From DATKXO01 sp035528995 (GTDB taxonomy: Bacteria > Planctomycetota > Phycisphaerae > UBA1845), in the NCBI GenBank assembly GCA_035528995.1, contig DATKXO010000189.1, positions 1 to 19,305 of the forward strand: a stretch of 19,305 nt of DNA, written 5' to 3'. The position numbers were made by a program, and so were the translations under genes. Under the pieces are notes generated by a model that was not told the origin of the DNA, did not search any database, and worked only from the letters and a program-made list of their open reading frames with translations. Each line of letters opens with the position of its first letter. Positions within the stretch are counted from its first letter, which is position 1. Shown here piece by piece: positions 7,151-16,200 of this stretch.

Positions 7151-9004
7151 CCGCACCGCTCGCCGCTCCGCCGGCACCGGTATCTCCTCTCGCCCGGCCA
7201 GGTACGCACCGGTGACCGAACCTTTGCACTTGGCCACCTTGTTGATGTCGCCCTGGACGACTACCTCCCCTCCGCGAACGCCCGGCCCCGGGCCGAAGTC
7301 CACGATCACGTCGGCCGACCGCATCGTCTCCTCGTCGTGCTCGACCACGATCACCGTGTTGCCCATGTCGCGCAGCCGCTCCAGCGAATCGAGCAGCCGC
7401 CGGTTGTCCCGGGCGTGCAGGCCCACACTGGGCTCGTCCAGGATGTACAGCACCCCCACCAGCCCCGACCCGATCTGCGACGCCAGCCGGATCCGCTGAG
7501 ACTCGCCACCTGCCAGCGTCGGTGCCGTCCGGTCCAGCGTCAGGTAGTGCAACCCCACGTCCACCAGGAACCCCAGGCGACCGCGAATCTCCTTGAGCAC
7601 CTCGGCCGCGATGTACTGCTCCGTCTTGTTCAGCTCGAGTTTCTCGAAGTACTCGGCCGCGTCCGAGATGGACATTCCCTCCACCTGCTGGATCGACTTG
7701 CCGCCCAGTCGCACCGCCTGGGCCTGCGGGTTGAGCCTGGCACCGCTGCACGTCGGGCACACCGTCCGCCGCATGTACTTCTCGTAGTAGGCCCGCACGA
7801 ACCCCGACTTGGCCTTGCGATGCTTGTCCCGCAGTTCCGCGATGACGCCCGCAAACGTCCCCCCGTGCCGCCAGACCCCGCCGGCCCACCGCCACTCGAA
7901 TGTCAGATGCGTGTCACCGGTCCCGTACAGCAGCGCCTGCCGCGCCTTCTTGGGCAGCTTGTTCCACGGCGTTTTCAGATCGACGCCCAGATGGGCCGCC
8001 ACCCCGCGGTAGAGGTGCCGTCGCCACCGCCCGATCCGCGTCCGCATCGGCTCGATGGCCAGATTCCAGAACGACTTCCGCCCGTCGGGGACCAGCAGGT
8101 CCTCGTCGAAGTCGAACCGCGTCCCCAGCCCGTCGCAGTCCAGGCACATCCCCGTCGGCGAATTGAAGCTGAACATCTGCAGACTGGGCGGCTCGAAACT
8201 GAGCCCGCAACGCGTGCACGCGTAGCGCGACGACAGCAGCAGGTCGCCCCCACCCCCTGCCGCACCCTTCCCCGAACCATCCCCGCCGACACGCTGGACA
8301 ATCAGCGTGCCGTCGCCGAGTTCCAGGGCGGCGTCCACCGCCTCGGCCAGCCGCGAACGAACGGCCTCCCCGATCTCCAGCCGGTCCACCACCACCTCGA
8401 TGTCATGCCGTCGATTCCGCTCCAGTTGAGGTGCGTCCGCCAGTTGCACGGTCTGCCCGTTCACTCGGGCTCGGGCGTAGCCCTGCTTGAGCAGGTCTTC
8501 GAAAAGGTCGCGGTACTCCCCCTTCTGCCCGCGCACCACCGGAGCCAGGATCATCGCCCGCCCCCCCGCCGGCAGTGCAAGAATGCGCCCCACGATCTGC
8601 TCGCGCGTCTGGGCGCTGATCGGCAGACCGCACTCCGGGCAATGCTGCCGCCCCACCCGGGCAAACAGCACGCGAAGGTAGTCGTGAATCTGGGTGATCG
8701 TGCCGACCGTGCTACGAGGGTTCCACCCGCCCACCTTCTGCTGGATCGAGATCGACGGGCTCAGCCCCGAGATCGCCTCGACGTTCGGCTTGGCCAGTTG
8801 CCCCAAAAACTGCCGGGCGTACGAACTGAGCGATTCGACGTACCGCCGCTGCCCCTCGGCGTACAGCGTGTCGAAGGCGAAGCTGCTCTTGCCGCTCCCG
8901 GAAACCCCGGTGAACACGATCAGCCGGTTGCGCGGAAGCCGGACCGACACGCCACGCAGGTTGTGCTCCCGCGCGCCCTTGACCACAATTTCCCGGGGTT
9001 CCAT
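7136..9004 (-). CDS. uvrA: UvrA ABC-I half (separately encoded N-terminal half of the first UvrA copy)
   Basis: This 622-aa protein covers only the N-terminal half of UvrA; a normal UvrA is about 940 aa. It has Walker A TGVSGSGKS with K39, the conserved GQRRYVESLSSYARQFLGQ block (51-69), a UvrB-binding-type region around 120-200, and a zinc finger C263/C266 and C287/C290. A second Cys pair is C416/C419. The signature is LAGGESQR at 497-504, with Ala where UvrA normally has Ser. Walker B is LYILDEPSVGLH with D523-E524. It ends at the ABC-I/ABC-II linker (IPVPAERR, then WKK and stop), just where a full UvrA would continue into ABC-II. That missing half is the start of the 1696-aa protein two genes downstream. 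UvrA ATP sites are built from both halves, so the two products would have to associate to rebuild a working head. The ATG at 9004 is supported by homology to the usual UvrA N-terminus; the Shine-Dalgarno is weak. Confidence 0.95.
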   Translation of the reverse strand: MEPREIVVKGAREHNLRGVSVRLPRNRLIVFTGVSGSGKSSFAFDTLYAEGQRRYVESLSSYARQFLGQLAKPNVEAISGLSPSISIQQKVGGWNPRSTVGTITQIHDYLRVLFARVGRQHCPECGLPISAQTREQIVGRILALPAGGRAMILAPVVRGQKGEYRDLFEDLLKQGYARARVNGQTVQLADAPQLERNRRHDIEVVVDRLEIGEAVRSRLAEAVDAALELGDGTLIVQRVGGDGSGKGAAGGGGDLLLSSRYACTRCGLSFEPPSLQMFSFNSPTGMCLDCDGLGTRFDFDEDLLVPDGRKSFWNLAIEPMRTRIGRWRRHLYRGVAAHLGVDLKTPWNKLPKKARQALLYGTGDTHLTFEWRWAGGVWRHGGTFAGVIAELRDKHRKAKSGFVRAYYEKYMRRTVCPTCSGARLNPQAQAVRLGGKSIQQVEGMSISDAAEYFEKLELNKTEQYIAAEVLKEIRGRLGFLVDVGLHYLTLDRTAPTLAGGESQRIRLASQIGSGLVGVLYILDEPSVGLHARDNRRLLDSLERLRDMGNTVIVVEHDEETMRSADVIVDFGPGPGVRGGEVVVQGDINKVAKCKGSVTGAYLAGREEIPVPAERRAVRKWKK

Positions 9005-9042
9005 GGGCTTGGAGGGCCTCTCTTCGGTCGGACCGCGACCGC

Positions 9043-9072
9043 ATTATACGGCCGTGTCGCCCGGCTCCGCAA
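9043..9072 (-). promoter_or_regulatory. Sigma70-like promoter of the uvrA locus
   Basis: On the minus strand TTGCGG (9072-9067) and a perfect TATAAT (9048-9043) are 18 nt apart. Transcription would start near 9036 and leave a leader of about 32 nt before the UvrA-N ATG. It lies directly behind the terminator of the upstream protease gene, so the uvrA operon has its own start. No SOS-box-like palindrome was recognised around it. Confidence 0.6.
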
Positions 9073-10829
9073 CCGGCCCAACACGGCGCAAAACGAGCCC
9101 GCCCGCGATCCGCTGACTGCGGGCCGCGGGCGGGCGGTCAAAGCTCCGGATCACCTCCGGCCGGCCCGACTACGGGCACGCCGGCGCTACGTTCCCCAGA
9201 CGCTGCTTGATCGACGACGCGTCCGCCGTGGACACGTTCCCGTCCATGTTCACGTCGTACCAGAAGTCCGACGCGCCCACCACAATACCCATCCGCTGCT
9301 TGATCGACGACGCGTCCGCCGTCGAGACGCTCCCGTCGCCGTTCACGTCGCCGGCCAGCAGCCGGACCCCGACGCTGTCCACAATACCGCCGTCAAACTC
9401 GATCGTGCAGCAGTCCTGATCCGGCAGCGGATCCAGCGTTACCATCACGGTCGTCGTACCGTCGGCGACTACCGTGACCGTCCCGCCGTAGACGTTGTTC
9501 ACGCACGTGGCCGTCGCCGTCGTGCTCCCCGCCTCCACCGGATCGGCCGTCTGCAGCACCAGCTCGCTGACTCCGCCCTGCCGCGGCTCGACCGTGGCCG
9601 AACCGCCCTTGGCCATGCCCAGGCAGTACTCGGTTCCGCCCTGGTCCATACAACAGGCCACGCTGCTGATCGTGGTGGACTCCAGAACACACATGTCGGC
9701 GCCCTCGTCGCACACCTCGGGCAGCACGCACGGGTCGCCGGTGCTCGCGCACGCGTCGGCGTCCTCGTCACAGAACTCCGTCCCGTTGCAGAAGAGGCCG
9801 TCGTCCGGGCAATCGACCGGCGGGCCGGCCTGACACGTGCCGTAGGCGTCGCAGGTCTCGGCCCCGTCGCAGTAGGTGCCGTTGTCGCACTCACCGTCCG
9901 CGGTGCAGTCACACGGCGGGCACGGACCGCCGCAGTCGATCCGGTCCTCGCCCGTATCCAGGACGCCGTTGCTGCAGTCATCGCCGCCACCGAGGGCGAG
10001 AATCTGAATGTCATCGATGTTCCAACCGCAGTACTGCCAGCCCACGTCGGTGGTGCCCATGGTCCAGCGCACGTAGACGGTCGGCTCGTTATCCGCGACC
10101 GCCGAGATGTCGTACTGCACCTGCGTCCACGACGAGTCGGTGATCTCCGCACTGTTCTCCCACACCGTCGTCCAGCTCGTCCCGTTGTTGCTGACCCGCA
10201 CGTAGGCGTGGTCGTACGCCGGCTGCTCGACACCCAGCCACCGCCAGAACCCCACGGCGACCCGTGACAGCCCGGTGCAGTCGATCGCCGTCGTGGTCAG
10301 GTGCCGCTCGATTAGACCGTTTTCGTAGTCACCGCTGAGGTTGTAGCCGTACACGTTCGTGCCCGTGTGCCCGCTGGTCGGATCGGGGCCGCCGTACTGC
10401 CCGCCGCCGCCGGTCGGCTGACCGAACGCCCACAGCCCCGTGGTCGTCCAGCCGGGATCGCTGTCCAGCGTCCAGGTGTAGACCGGCACCGGCACGCCCA
10501 CGGCCAGCGACACGCCTCGTGTGGTGTCACCCACGTGGTCGGTGGTGTTGATGAAGTTGAGCGTGTCGGTGTACGCGCCGTCGCCCAGCGAGTCCGCGCT
10601 CGAGTTGATCGACACGGTCACGTCGGCCGTCTGGCTGACATTCAACGAGCCCGAACCGTTCGTGATGGTCAGCCAGGCCTCGGTCTTGGTCACGCTGTAG
10701 TCGATCGGGTCCGGGCCCAGGTTCTCGATCGTGTAGATCGTGCTCCCCGGGACGAACGGCCCGCCGTTGGGTCCTTCCGAGAGGAAGCTGTCCCAAGGCG
10801 TCACGCTTATGCCCGAAGTCAACACCGGG
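9067..10829 (-). repeat. Large duplicated block, copy 1 (C25 protease tail plus terminator)
   Basis: This stretch matches 13176-15342 base for base with only scattered substitutions. The offset is 4108 from the stop codon (9170 against 13278) up to the Cys-rich units, and 4513 beyond them; the difference is 405 bp. It encodes the BACON-like domain, jelly-roll-like domain, one Cys-rich unit and the dockerin pair, and runs past the stop through the terminator. It ends at about 10829, inside the boundary between the catalytic head and the tail. Confidence 0.9.
9086..9135 (-). terminator. Rho-independent-like terminator after the C25 protease gene
   Basis: Read on the minus strand, GCCCGCCCGCG (9135-9125) pairs perfectly with CGCGGGCGGGC (9107-9097), giving an 11-bp GC stem. 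It is followed by TCGTTTTGC (9096-9088). The T-run is short and interrupted. The loop can form a small inner hairpin. It starts 34 nt after the stop codon at 9170. Confidence 0.65.
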
Positions 10830-12709
10830 GCCATGGTCAGGTTCGGGTTGCCCAGAAACGCCCCCCACTCGAACGCCTCGTACCTCTGGTAGTCCCACAG
10901 CCCGTACGTGTACATCTCTTGCAGGGCATACTGATGGGCCGCCCCCTGCGTGTAGTACCCCGACGTCACGCCCGTCGTGAAGAAGTAGTCCATCGACTGG
11001 CTCGATCCGCTGTATGGGCCGCTCCAACCCGGACAGCCCAGGGCCACCTTGGTGGCGCCTACGAACCCCACGGCCCCGTGTCCCAGTATGGCCCGGGCGA
11101 TGTTGTTGTAGTCTGTATCCTGGTTGCTGCAGGAATCCGCGAAGACGATCGACGGGTAGTTGTCGTTGAGCTGCGACGCGTCGCCCGCGGTGATGAACGC
11201 CGGCTGCCCGCCGTGATACACGTGCGCCGACGTCGGCGAGCCGTGACCCGCCCAGTTCACGAAACCGAATGTGCCGGACGACCACACCGATACCACGTTG
11301 GCGTTCGTCAGGTTGTAGTCCATCGGGTACGTCGAGTAGCCGTCCTCGTACATCCGCGTGAGCGTCCAGTCGGACATCCACGTCTGGTCCACCTTCGTCT
11401 CCATGAGCACCGCGTTGTCCGTCCGCGGATTCGGATCGTCGTCCCAGAAGAACGCCGCCAGAAGCAGCATGTTCTTCTTGTAGATCGGGTCGTTGTTCTG
11501 CTCGTACGCGACCGACTTGTTGCAAATGCTCGTTACCGTGCCCGTATCGCTGTAGGGGATGCGCCCGACGATCACCTCTGCGTAGAAGTCGATCGGGTCC
11601 GTGTTTTCACCGTACTGGTGGTCCACGTCGTCGTCCCACGACTGGTCATCGGGCAGCGACAGCTCCGCATAGTAGTAGTCCGTCTCCGGCGCCCCGTAGC
11701 CCAGATCCTGCGCCGTACGACGCATGGGCACGTCATCGTAGTGCCCCACGATCAGCACGTCTTCGATCCCCCATTCGCCCGAGGGGTACTTGTCGCGCAG
11801 GAAGTTCCGCATCCGCTCGGCCTGGTCGTAACCCGTGTAGTTCGAGTCGATCCAGGTCGTGGTCACCACCTGGACCGTTCGGCCTTTGGCCGTTTCCCAG
11901 TTCACCAGCGGCGTCACCGCGGACGTCAGCGAGTCCAGCGTGATGATCACGTAGTCGTACAGCCCGCGCACCTCGGCTCGCTCCTGCGGGTACCAATCCA
12001 GCGCCTGCTGATGATTCACGATCAGCTCCTGGGCCAGGCGCTCCGCCCGCGCCGAATGATCGTCAACCGCACCGGATCGCACCTCCGCCGGCGCATAATG
12101 AACGTGCACCGTCACCTCCGGGTGGTACACCAGCCGGCCGGACATTGGGCGGTACGAGAACGGCGTCACCCGCACGTCCACCAGGTTGTACCTCCTGAAC
12201 CCGGCCAGGCGAACCAGCTCCGCAGTCGCCGCCGGGTAGGCATCGTCGTTGGTGTAAACCGACCGGTGATTCGCTTCATACTCCGCCTGCCGCCCGGCCA
12301 GAACCTGCGGGTCCTCCTGCCCGATCACCCGGCTCAGCGGCGTCGGCGCCACTTCATACGCGCCCGGCAGGATCTCGCTGGCCACTGCATCAAACGTGAC
12401 CTCGACAACCTCGGCCCCAGGTGGGATCGCCACAGCGAAGATCTTCGACGGCAGGCGCGGCTTCCCCGCCACACGCAGAGACCCGAACCCGTCAACCGTC
12501 GGCACCGCCCCGCCCACCGTCTGTTCAATCCGATACGCTCCGGCCGAGATGGTCACGCTGACGCATCCGTCAGCGGGAGCCTGCGCCACCGCCGGACCGT
12601 CCTCCACCCCCGCCGCTGCCGGGCCACCGCCTGCAGCGACGACGAGCCCGCTAATCAGAAACCCGACCACCAACCCCACCGCTCCCGACGCGCGCTTCCC
12701 GAAACTCAT
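9170..12709 (-). CDS. Secreted C25-family (gingipain-clan) cysteine protease with dockerin tail
   Basis: The predicted precursor is 1179 aa and exported. Residues 1-34 are a signal peptide (basic start, hydrophobic GLVVGFLISGLVV, Ala/Gly-rich cleavage region). Residues 45-245 resemble a C25 propeptide region. Residues 250-628 are the caspase-like C25 domain, with H489 in WAGHG and C527 in FADSC as the expected catalytic pair, ending in the typical AFLGNPNL. From about 633 comes the tail: BACON-like domain (633-735), jelly-roll/MAM-like domain (about 740-900), Cys-rich region with one C-x26 unit, a small beta domain, and two dockerin-type EF-hands (GDVNGDGS and YDVNMDGN, each followed by VSTADASSIKQR). 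The ATG at 12709 is chosen because GGAG lies 8 nt upstream and the signal peptide follows. The frame is open further upstream, but that part (to 13081) does not look like protein. The role is probably extracellular protein breakdown. Confidence 0.92.
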   Translation of the reverse strand: MSFGKRASGAVGLVVGFLISGLVVAAGGGPAAAGVEDGPAVAQAPADGCVSVTISAGAYRIEQTVGGAVPTVDGFGSLRVAGKPRLPSKIFAVAIPPGAEVVEVTFDAVASEILPGAYEVAPTPLSRVIGQEDPQVLAGRQAEYEANHRSVYTNDDAYPAATAELVRLAGFRRYNLVDVRVTPFSYRPMSGRLVYHPEVTVHVHYAPAEVRSGAVDDHSARAERLAQELIVNHQQALDWYPQERAEVRGLYDYVIITLDSLTSAVTPLVNWETAKGRTVQVVTTTWIDSNYTGYDQAERMRNFLRDKYPSGEWGIEDVLIVGHYDDVPMRRTAQDLGYGAPETDYYYAELSLPDDQSWDDDVDHQYGENTDPIDFYAEVIVGRIPYSDTGTVTSICNKSVAYEQNNDPIYKKNMLLLAAFFWDDDPNPRTDNAVLMETKVDQTWMSDWTLTRMYEDGYSTYPMDYNLTNANVVSVWSSGTFGFVNWAGHGSPTSAHVYHGGQPAFITAGDASQLNDNYPSIVFADSCSNQDTDYNNIARAILGHGAVGFVGATKVALGCPGWSGPYSGSSQSMDYFFTTGVTSGYYTQGAAHQYALQEMYTYGLWDYQRYEAFEWGAFLGNPNLTMAPVLTSGISVTPWDSFLSEGPNGGPFVPGSTIYTIENLGPDPIDYSVTKTEAWLTITNGSGSLNVSQTADVTVSINSSADSLGDGAYTDTLNFINTTDHVGDTTRGVSLAVGVPVPVYTWTLDSDPGWTTTGLWAFGQPTGGGGQYGGPDPTSGHTGTNVYGYNLSGDYENGLIERHLTTTAIDCTGLSRVAVGFWRWLGVEQPAYDHAYVRVSNNGTSWTTVWENSAEITDSSWTQVQYDISAVADNEPTVYVRWTMGTTDVGWQYCGWNIDDIQILALGGGDDCSNGVLDTGEDRIDCGGPCPPCDCTADGECDNGTYCDGAETCDAYGTCQAGPPVDCPDDGLFCNGTEFCDEDADACASTGDPCVLPEVCDEGADMCVLESTTISSVACCMDQGGTEYCLGMAKGGSATVEPRQGGVSELVLQTADPVEAGSTTATATCVNNVYGGTVTVVADGTTTVMVTLDPLPDQDCCTIEFDGGIVDSVGVRLLAGDVNGDGSVSTADASSIKQRMGIVVGASDFWYDVNMDGNVSTADASSIKQRLGNVAPACP

Positions 12710-12717
12710 GTCCTCAT

Positions 12718-12721
12718 CTCC
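12718..12721 (-). promoter_or_regulatory. Ribosome binding site that fixes the C25 protease start
   Basis: GGAG in the context GAAGGAGATGAGGAC lies 8 nt before the ATG at 12709. It rules out the longer open frame to 13081, which would bury the signal peptide 124 residues inside the protein. Confidence 0.7.
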
Positions 12722-13193
12722 TTCGCTGCGCAACCTGCCCGCTTCGCCGTCCTTGGCGGCCCTGTCGTTCAGACGACTCCGGGCGCGGGCCGTCACCCGG
12801 CCAACACCGGGTCGCGTGCCGCACCCGAGCTCGTGACCTCGGCCGGTCCTTCCCGGAACCCCTTCCCTCAACGCGACGGCGCCAAGAGCCCGAACCGATC
12901 CCGAAGGACCTTCCCGTGCTTTTATGCTGACCTCCGAGCAGCGAACCCCCGGCTCAACGTGCCGACTCTGGCGAAGATGCGCTGACAGCAGTTGGCCGAG
13001 GATGCTCGTCCTCTGTCCGCTTCCCGAGGTGCCCGTGGGCGTTTCCCAGTATATCAGGGCCGTTCCCACTAAAAATGACAAATCGTCTCTGGATTCCAGA
13101 TACTGAAACGCAATGCCAGACAGGCTTCACATACTCAATTGTTAATGCTCTTCAACGGATGCCAAGCCACTGCGACCGCAACCGGTGCCGCAA
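12722..13193. other. Intergenic region upstream of the C25 protease
   Basis: About 480 bp lie between the C25 gene start and the terminator of the M36 gene. I see no gene here. The stretch 13060-13160 is clearly less GC-rich than the surroundings, as expected of a promoter region. No tRNA, riboswitch or repeat was recognised. Confidence 0.5.
13048..13053 (-). promoter_or_regulatory. Candidate -10 element for the C25 protease
   Basis: TATACT followed by GGG is found on the minus strand. No good -35 sits at 16-18 nt (TTTTTA is the nearest). The leader would be about 330 nt. The same TATACTGGG occurs upstream of the M36 gene at 17297-17289. Confidence 0.3.
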
Positions 13194-13243
13194 GCGCAAA
13201 ACAAGCCCGCCCGCGATCCGCTGACAGCGGGCCGCGGGCGGGC
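13194..13243 (-). terminator. Rho-independent-like terminator after the M36 protease gene
   Basis: The 11-bp stem matches the one behind the C25 gene: GCCCGCCCGCG (13243-13233, minus strand) pairs with 13215-13205 and is followed by TTGTTTTGC. The inner loop carries CCGCTGTCAGCGG, a better inner hairpin than in the other copy. Confidence 0.65.
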
Positions 13244-13277
13244 GGTCAAAGCTCCGGATCACATCCGACCGGCTCGA

Positions 13278-16200
13278 CTACGGGCACGCCGGCGCTACGT
13301 TCCCCAGACGCTGCTTGATCGACGAGGCGTCCGCCGTGGACACGTTCCCGTCCATGTTCACGTCGTACCAGAAGTCCGACGCGCCCACCACAATACCCAT
13401 CCGCTGCTTGATCGACGACGCGTCAGCCGTCGAGACGCTCCCGTCCCCGTTCACGTCGCCGGCCAGCAGCCGGACCCCGACGCTATCCACAATACCGCCG
13501 TCGAACGCGATCGTGCAGCAGTCCTGATCCGGCAGCGGATCCATCGCTATCATCACGGTCATCGTGCCATCGGCCGTCACCGTCACCGTCCCGCTGTAGA
13601 CGTTGTTCACGCACGTGGCCGTCGCCGTCGTGCTCCCCGCCTCCACCGGATCGGCCGTCTGCAGCACCAACTCGCTGACCCCGCCCTGCCGCGGTTCGAC
13701 CGTGGCCGGACCGCCCTTGGCCATGTCCAGACAGTACTCGGTTCCGCCCTGGTCCATGCAACAGGCCACGCTGCTGATCGTGGTGGACTCCGAAACACAC
13801 ATGTCGGCGCCCTCGTCACACACCTCGGGCAGCACGCACGGGTCGCCGGTGCTGTCGCAGACGTCGCCGCCCTCGTCACAGAACTCGGTCCCGTTGCAGT
13901 ACAGACCGTCGTCGACGCAGGGGTCGCCGGTGCTGTCGCAGACGTCGCCGCCCTCGTTGCAGAACTCAGTGCCGTTGCAGTACAGACCGTCGTCGGTGCA
14001 GGGGTCGCCGGTGCTGTCACAGACGTCGCCGCCCTCGTCGCAAAACTCGGTCCCGTTGCAGTACAGCCCGTCGTCCGTGCACGGATCGCCGCTGCTGACG
14101 CACTGGTCGCCGACCTCATCGCATGACTCGGTCCCGTTGCAGTACAACCCGTCGTCCGTGCACGGGTCGCCGCTGCTGACGCACTGGTCACCGACCTCAT
14201 CGCACGACTCGGTGCCGTTACAGTACAGACCGTCGTCGGTACAGGGGTCGCCCGTGCTCGCACAGGCGTCGGCGCCCTCGTCGCAGAACTCCGTCCCGTT
14301 ACAGTACAAACCGTCGTCCGGGCAATCGACCGGCGGGCCGGCCTGACACGTGCCGTAGGCGTCGCAGGTCTCGGCCCCGTCGCAGTAGGTGCCGTTGTCG
14401 CACTCACCGTCCGCGGTGCAGTCACACGGCGGGCACGGACCACCGCAGTCGATCCGGTCCTCGCCCGTATCCAGGACGCCGTTGCTGCAGTCATCGCCTC
14501 CGCCGAGGGCGAGAATCTGAATGTCGTCGATGTTCCAGCCGCAGTACTGCCAGCCGACGTCGGTTTCGCCCATGGTCCAGCGCACGTAGACGGTCGACTC
14601 ATTGTCCGCGACCGCCGAGATGTCGTACTGCACCTGCGTCCATGACGAATCGGTGATCTCCTCCATGTTCTGCCACACCGTCGTCCAGCTCGTCCCGTTG
14701 TTGCTGACCCGCACGTAGGCGTGGTCGTACGCCGGCTGCTCGACGCCCAGCCACCGCCAGAACCGCACCGAGACCTGGGACAGCCCGGTGCAGTCGATCG
14801 CCGTCGTGGTCAGGTGCCGCTCGGGCAGATAGTTCTCGTAGTCACCGCTGAGGTTGTAGCCGTACACGTTCGTGCCCGTGTGCCCGCTGGTCGGATCGGG
14901 GTTGCCGTACTGCCCGCCGCCGCCGGTCGGCTGACCGAACGCCCAGAGCCCCGCGGTCGTCCAGCCGGGGTTGCTGTCCAGCGTCCAGGTGTAGACCGGC
15001 ACCGGCACGCCCACGCCCAGCGACACGCCTCGCGTGGTGTCGCCCACGTGGTCGGTGGTGTTGATGAAGTTGACCGTATCGGTGTACGTACCGTCGCCCA
15101 ACGAGTCCGCGCTCGAGTTGATCGACACGGTCACGTCGGCCGTCTGGCTGACGTTCAACGAGCCCGAACCGTTCGTGATGGTCAGCCAGGCCTCGGTCTT
15201 GGTCACGCTGTAGTTGATCGGGTCGGGGCCCATGTTCTCGATCGTGTAAATCGTGCTCCCCGGGACGAACGGCCCGCCGTTGGGTCCTTCCGAGATGAAG
15301 CTGTCTCCAGGCGTCACGCTCATGCCCGTGGTCAACGCCGGGCAGTCGATGCTGTGGTCGGCAAAGCCGGCACAGATCTCCGTCCGGTGCGGCGTGCCGT
15401 TGCCGATGTTGCTGTCGTCGTCGTCCAGCGTCAGGAAGTCGATGGCGATCTGTGGAGTGATCAGGCTGCCGCTGTGCATCGGGATCGAGTTGACCGTCAG
15501 GTAGGACAGGATGTCCAGGTAGTCCACCGGTTCCGTGACGATCAGCTCGTTGCGAATGCTCCAGATGCACCCCGACAGCAGGTTCCCGCATACGTGGGCC
15601 TCACCCGTACAGGGGTACTGGTAGGTGTTGTCCGCCGTGCGCAGACCCGTGTCGCAATCGCCATAGAAGCCGTAGCCCAGGATCGGATCGTCCGCGATGA
15701 GCACGGCCATGCAGTCGCTCATGCCCTCGCCGTACTGGTCTTGACCGCTGCCGCCGCAGTTGACCGTATGGTGCCCGTACTCGTGGTGGATCACGCTGCT
15801 CCACGCCGTGTTCGGGTAGCCGCTGTCTGCCAGGCAGAAGTTGATCGCGCTGTAGTCGTACCAGGCGTTGCCGGGGCAGTAGACGTCGACGCGGTTCACG
15901 TTGACGGGAAAGTTCGTCTGCCCGGAGATGACCGGATACGAGGGATTGTTCGTCACCACGAAGTCCCGCACCACGTTCGCCTGAACGTAGCCGTTCACCT
16001 GGGCCCGGACGTACTCGTCCGTGTTCAGGACGTTGTGCGTGAAGTTGGCCGGGCCCGGCGGTATCACCGACTGCGCCAGATCCTCTTCCGGGCCGGCGTA
16101 GTCGGTTATGTAGAAGTACTCCCCGCTCATGGGCGACTCCACCGTCACGGACGAGAAACCGCCGTTGGGGATGGTGAACTCACCCGAGGCATTGGCGAAG

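Larger units (their letters stand above)
13176..15342 (-). repeat. Large duplicated block, copy 2 (M36 protease tail plus terminator)
   Basis: This is the partner of 9067-10829. It is longer by exactly 405 bp, all explained by five extra 81-bp Cys-rich units at 13836-14321. The homology includes the terminator hairpin and about 20 bp beyond it with a 1-bp indel, so the duplicated unit was a DNA segment and not just a protein domain. Confidence 0.9.

Noticed and set aside
6281..10267. A 1328-codon open frame on the plus strand
   Set aside because: It runs antisense through the NTase, the UvrA ABC-I half and the C25 tail, crossing gene boundaries. Its product is Arg/His/Pro-rich with no domain. 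It is a codon-bias shadow in GC-rich DNA.
10367..12985. An 872-codon plus-strand open frame antisense to the C25 protease
   Set aside because: The product is low-complexity, rich in Arg, Val and His, and mirrors the protease frame. The minus strand has the catalytic motifs, ribosome binding site and signal peptide.
12710..13081. N-terminal extension of the C25 protease (124 more codons)
   Set aside because: It would bury a clear signal peptide inside the protein, has no good ribosome binding site and has non-protein-like composition.
13836..14321. CRISPR-like array
   Set aside because: The repeats are directly adjacent with no spacers, are in frame, and encode a Cys-rich protein unit.
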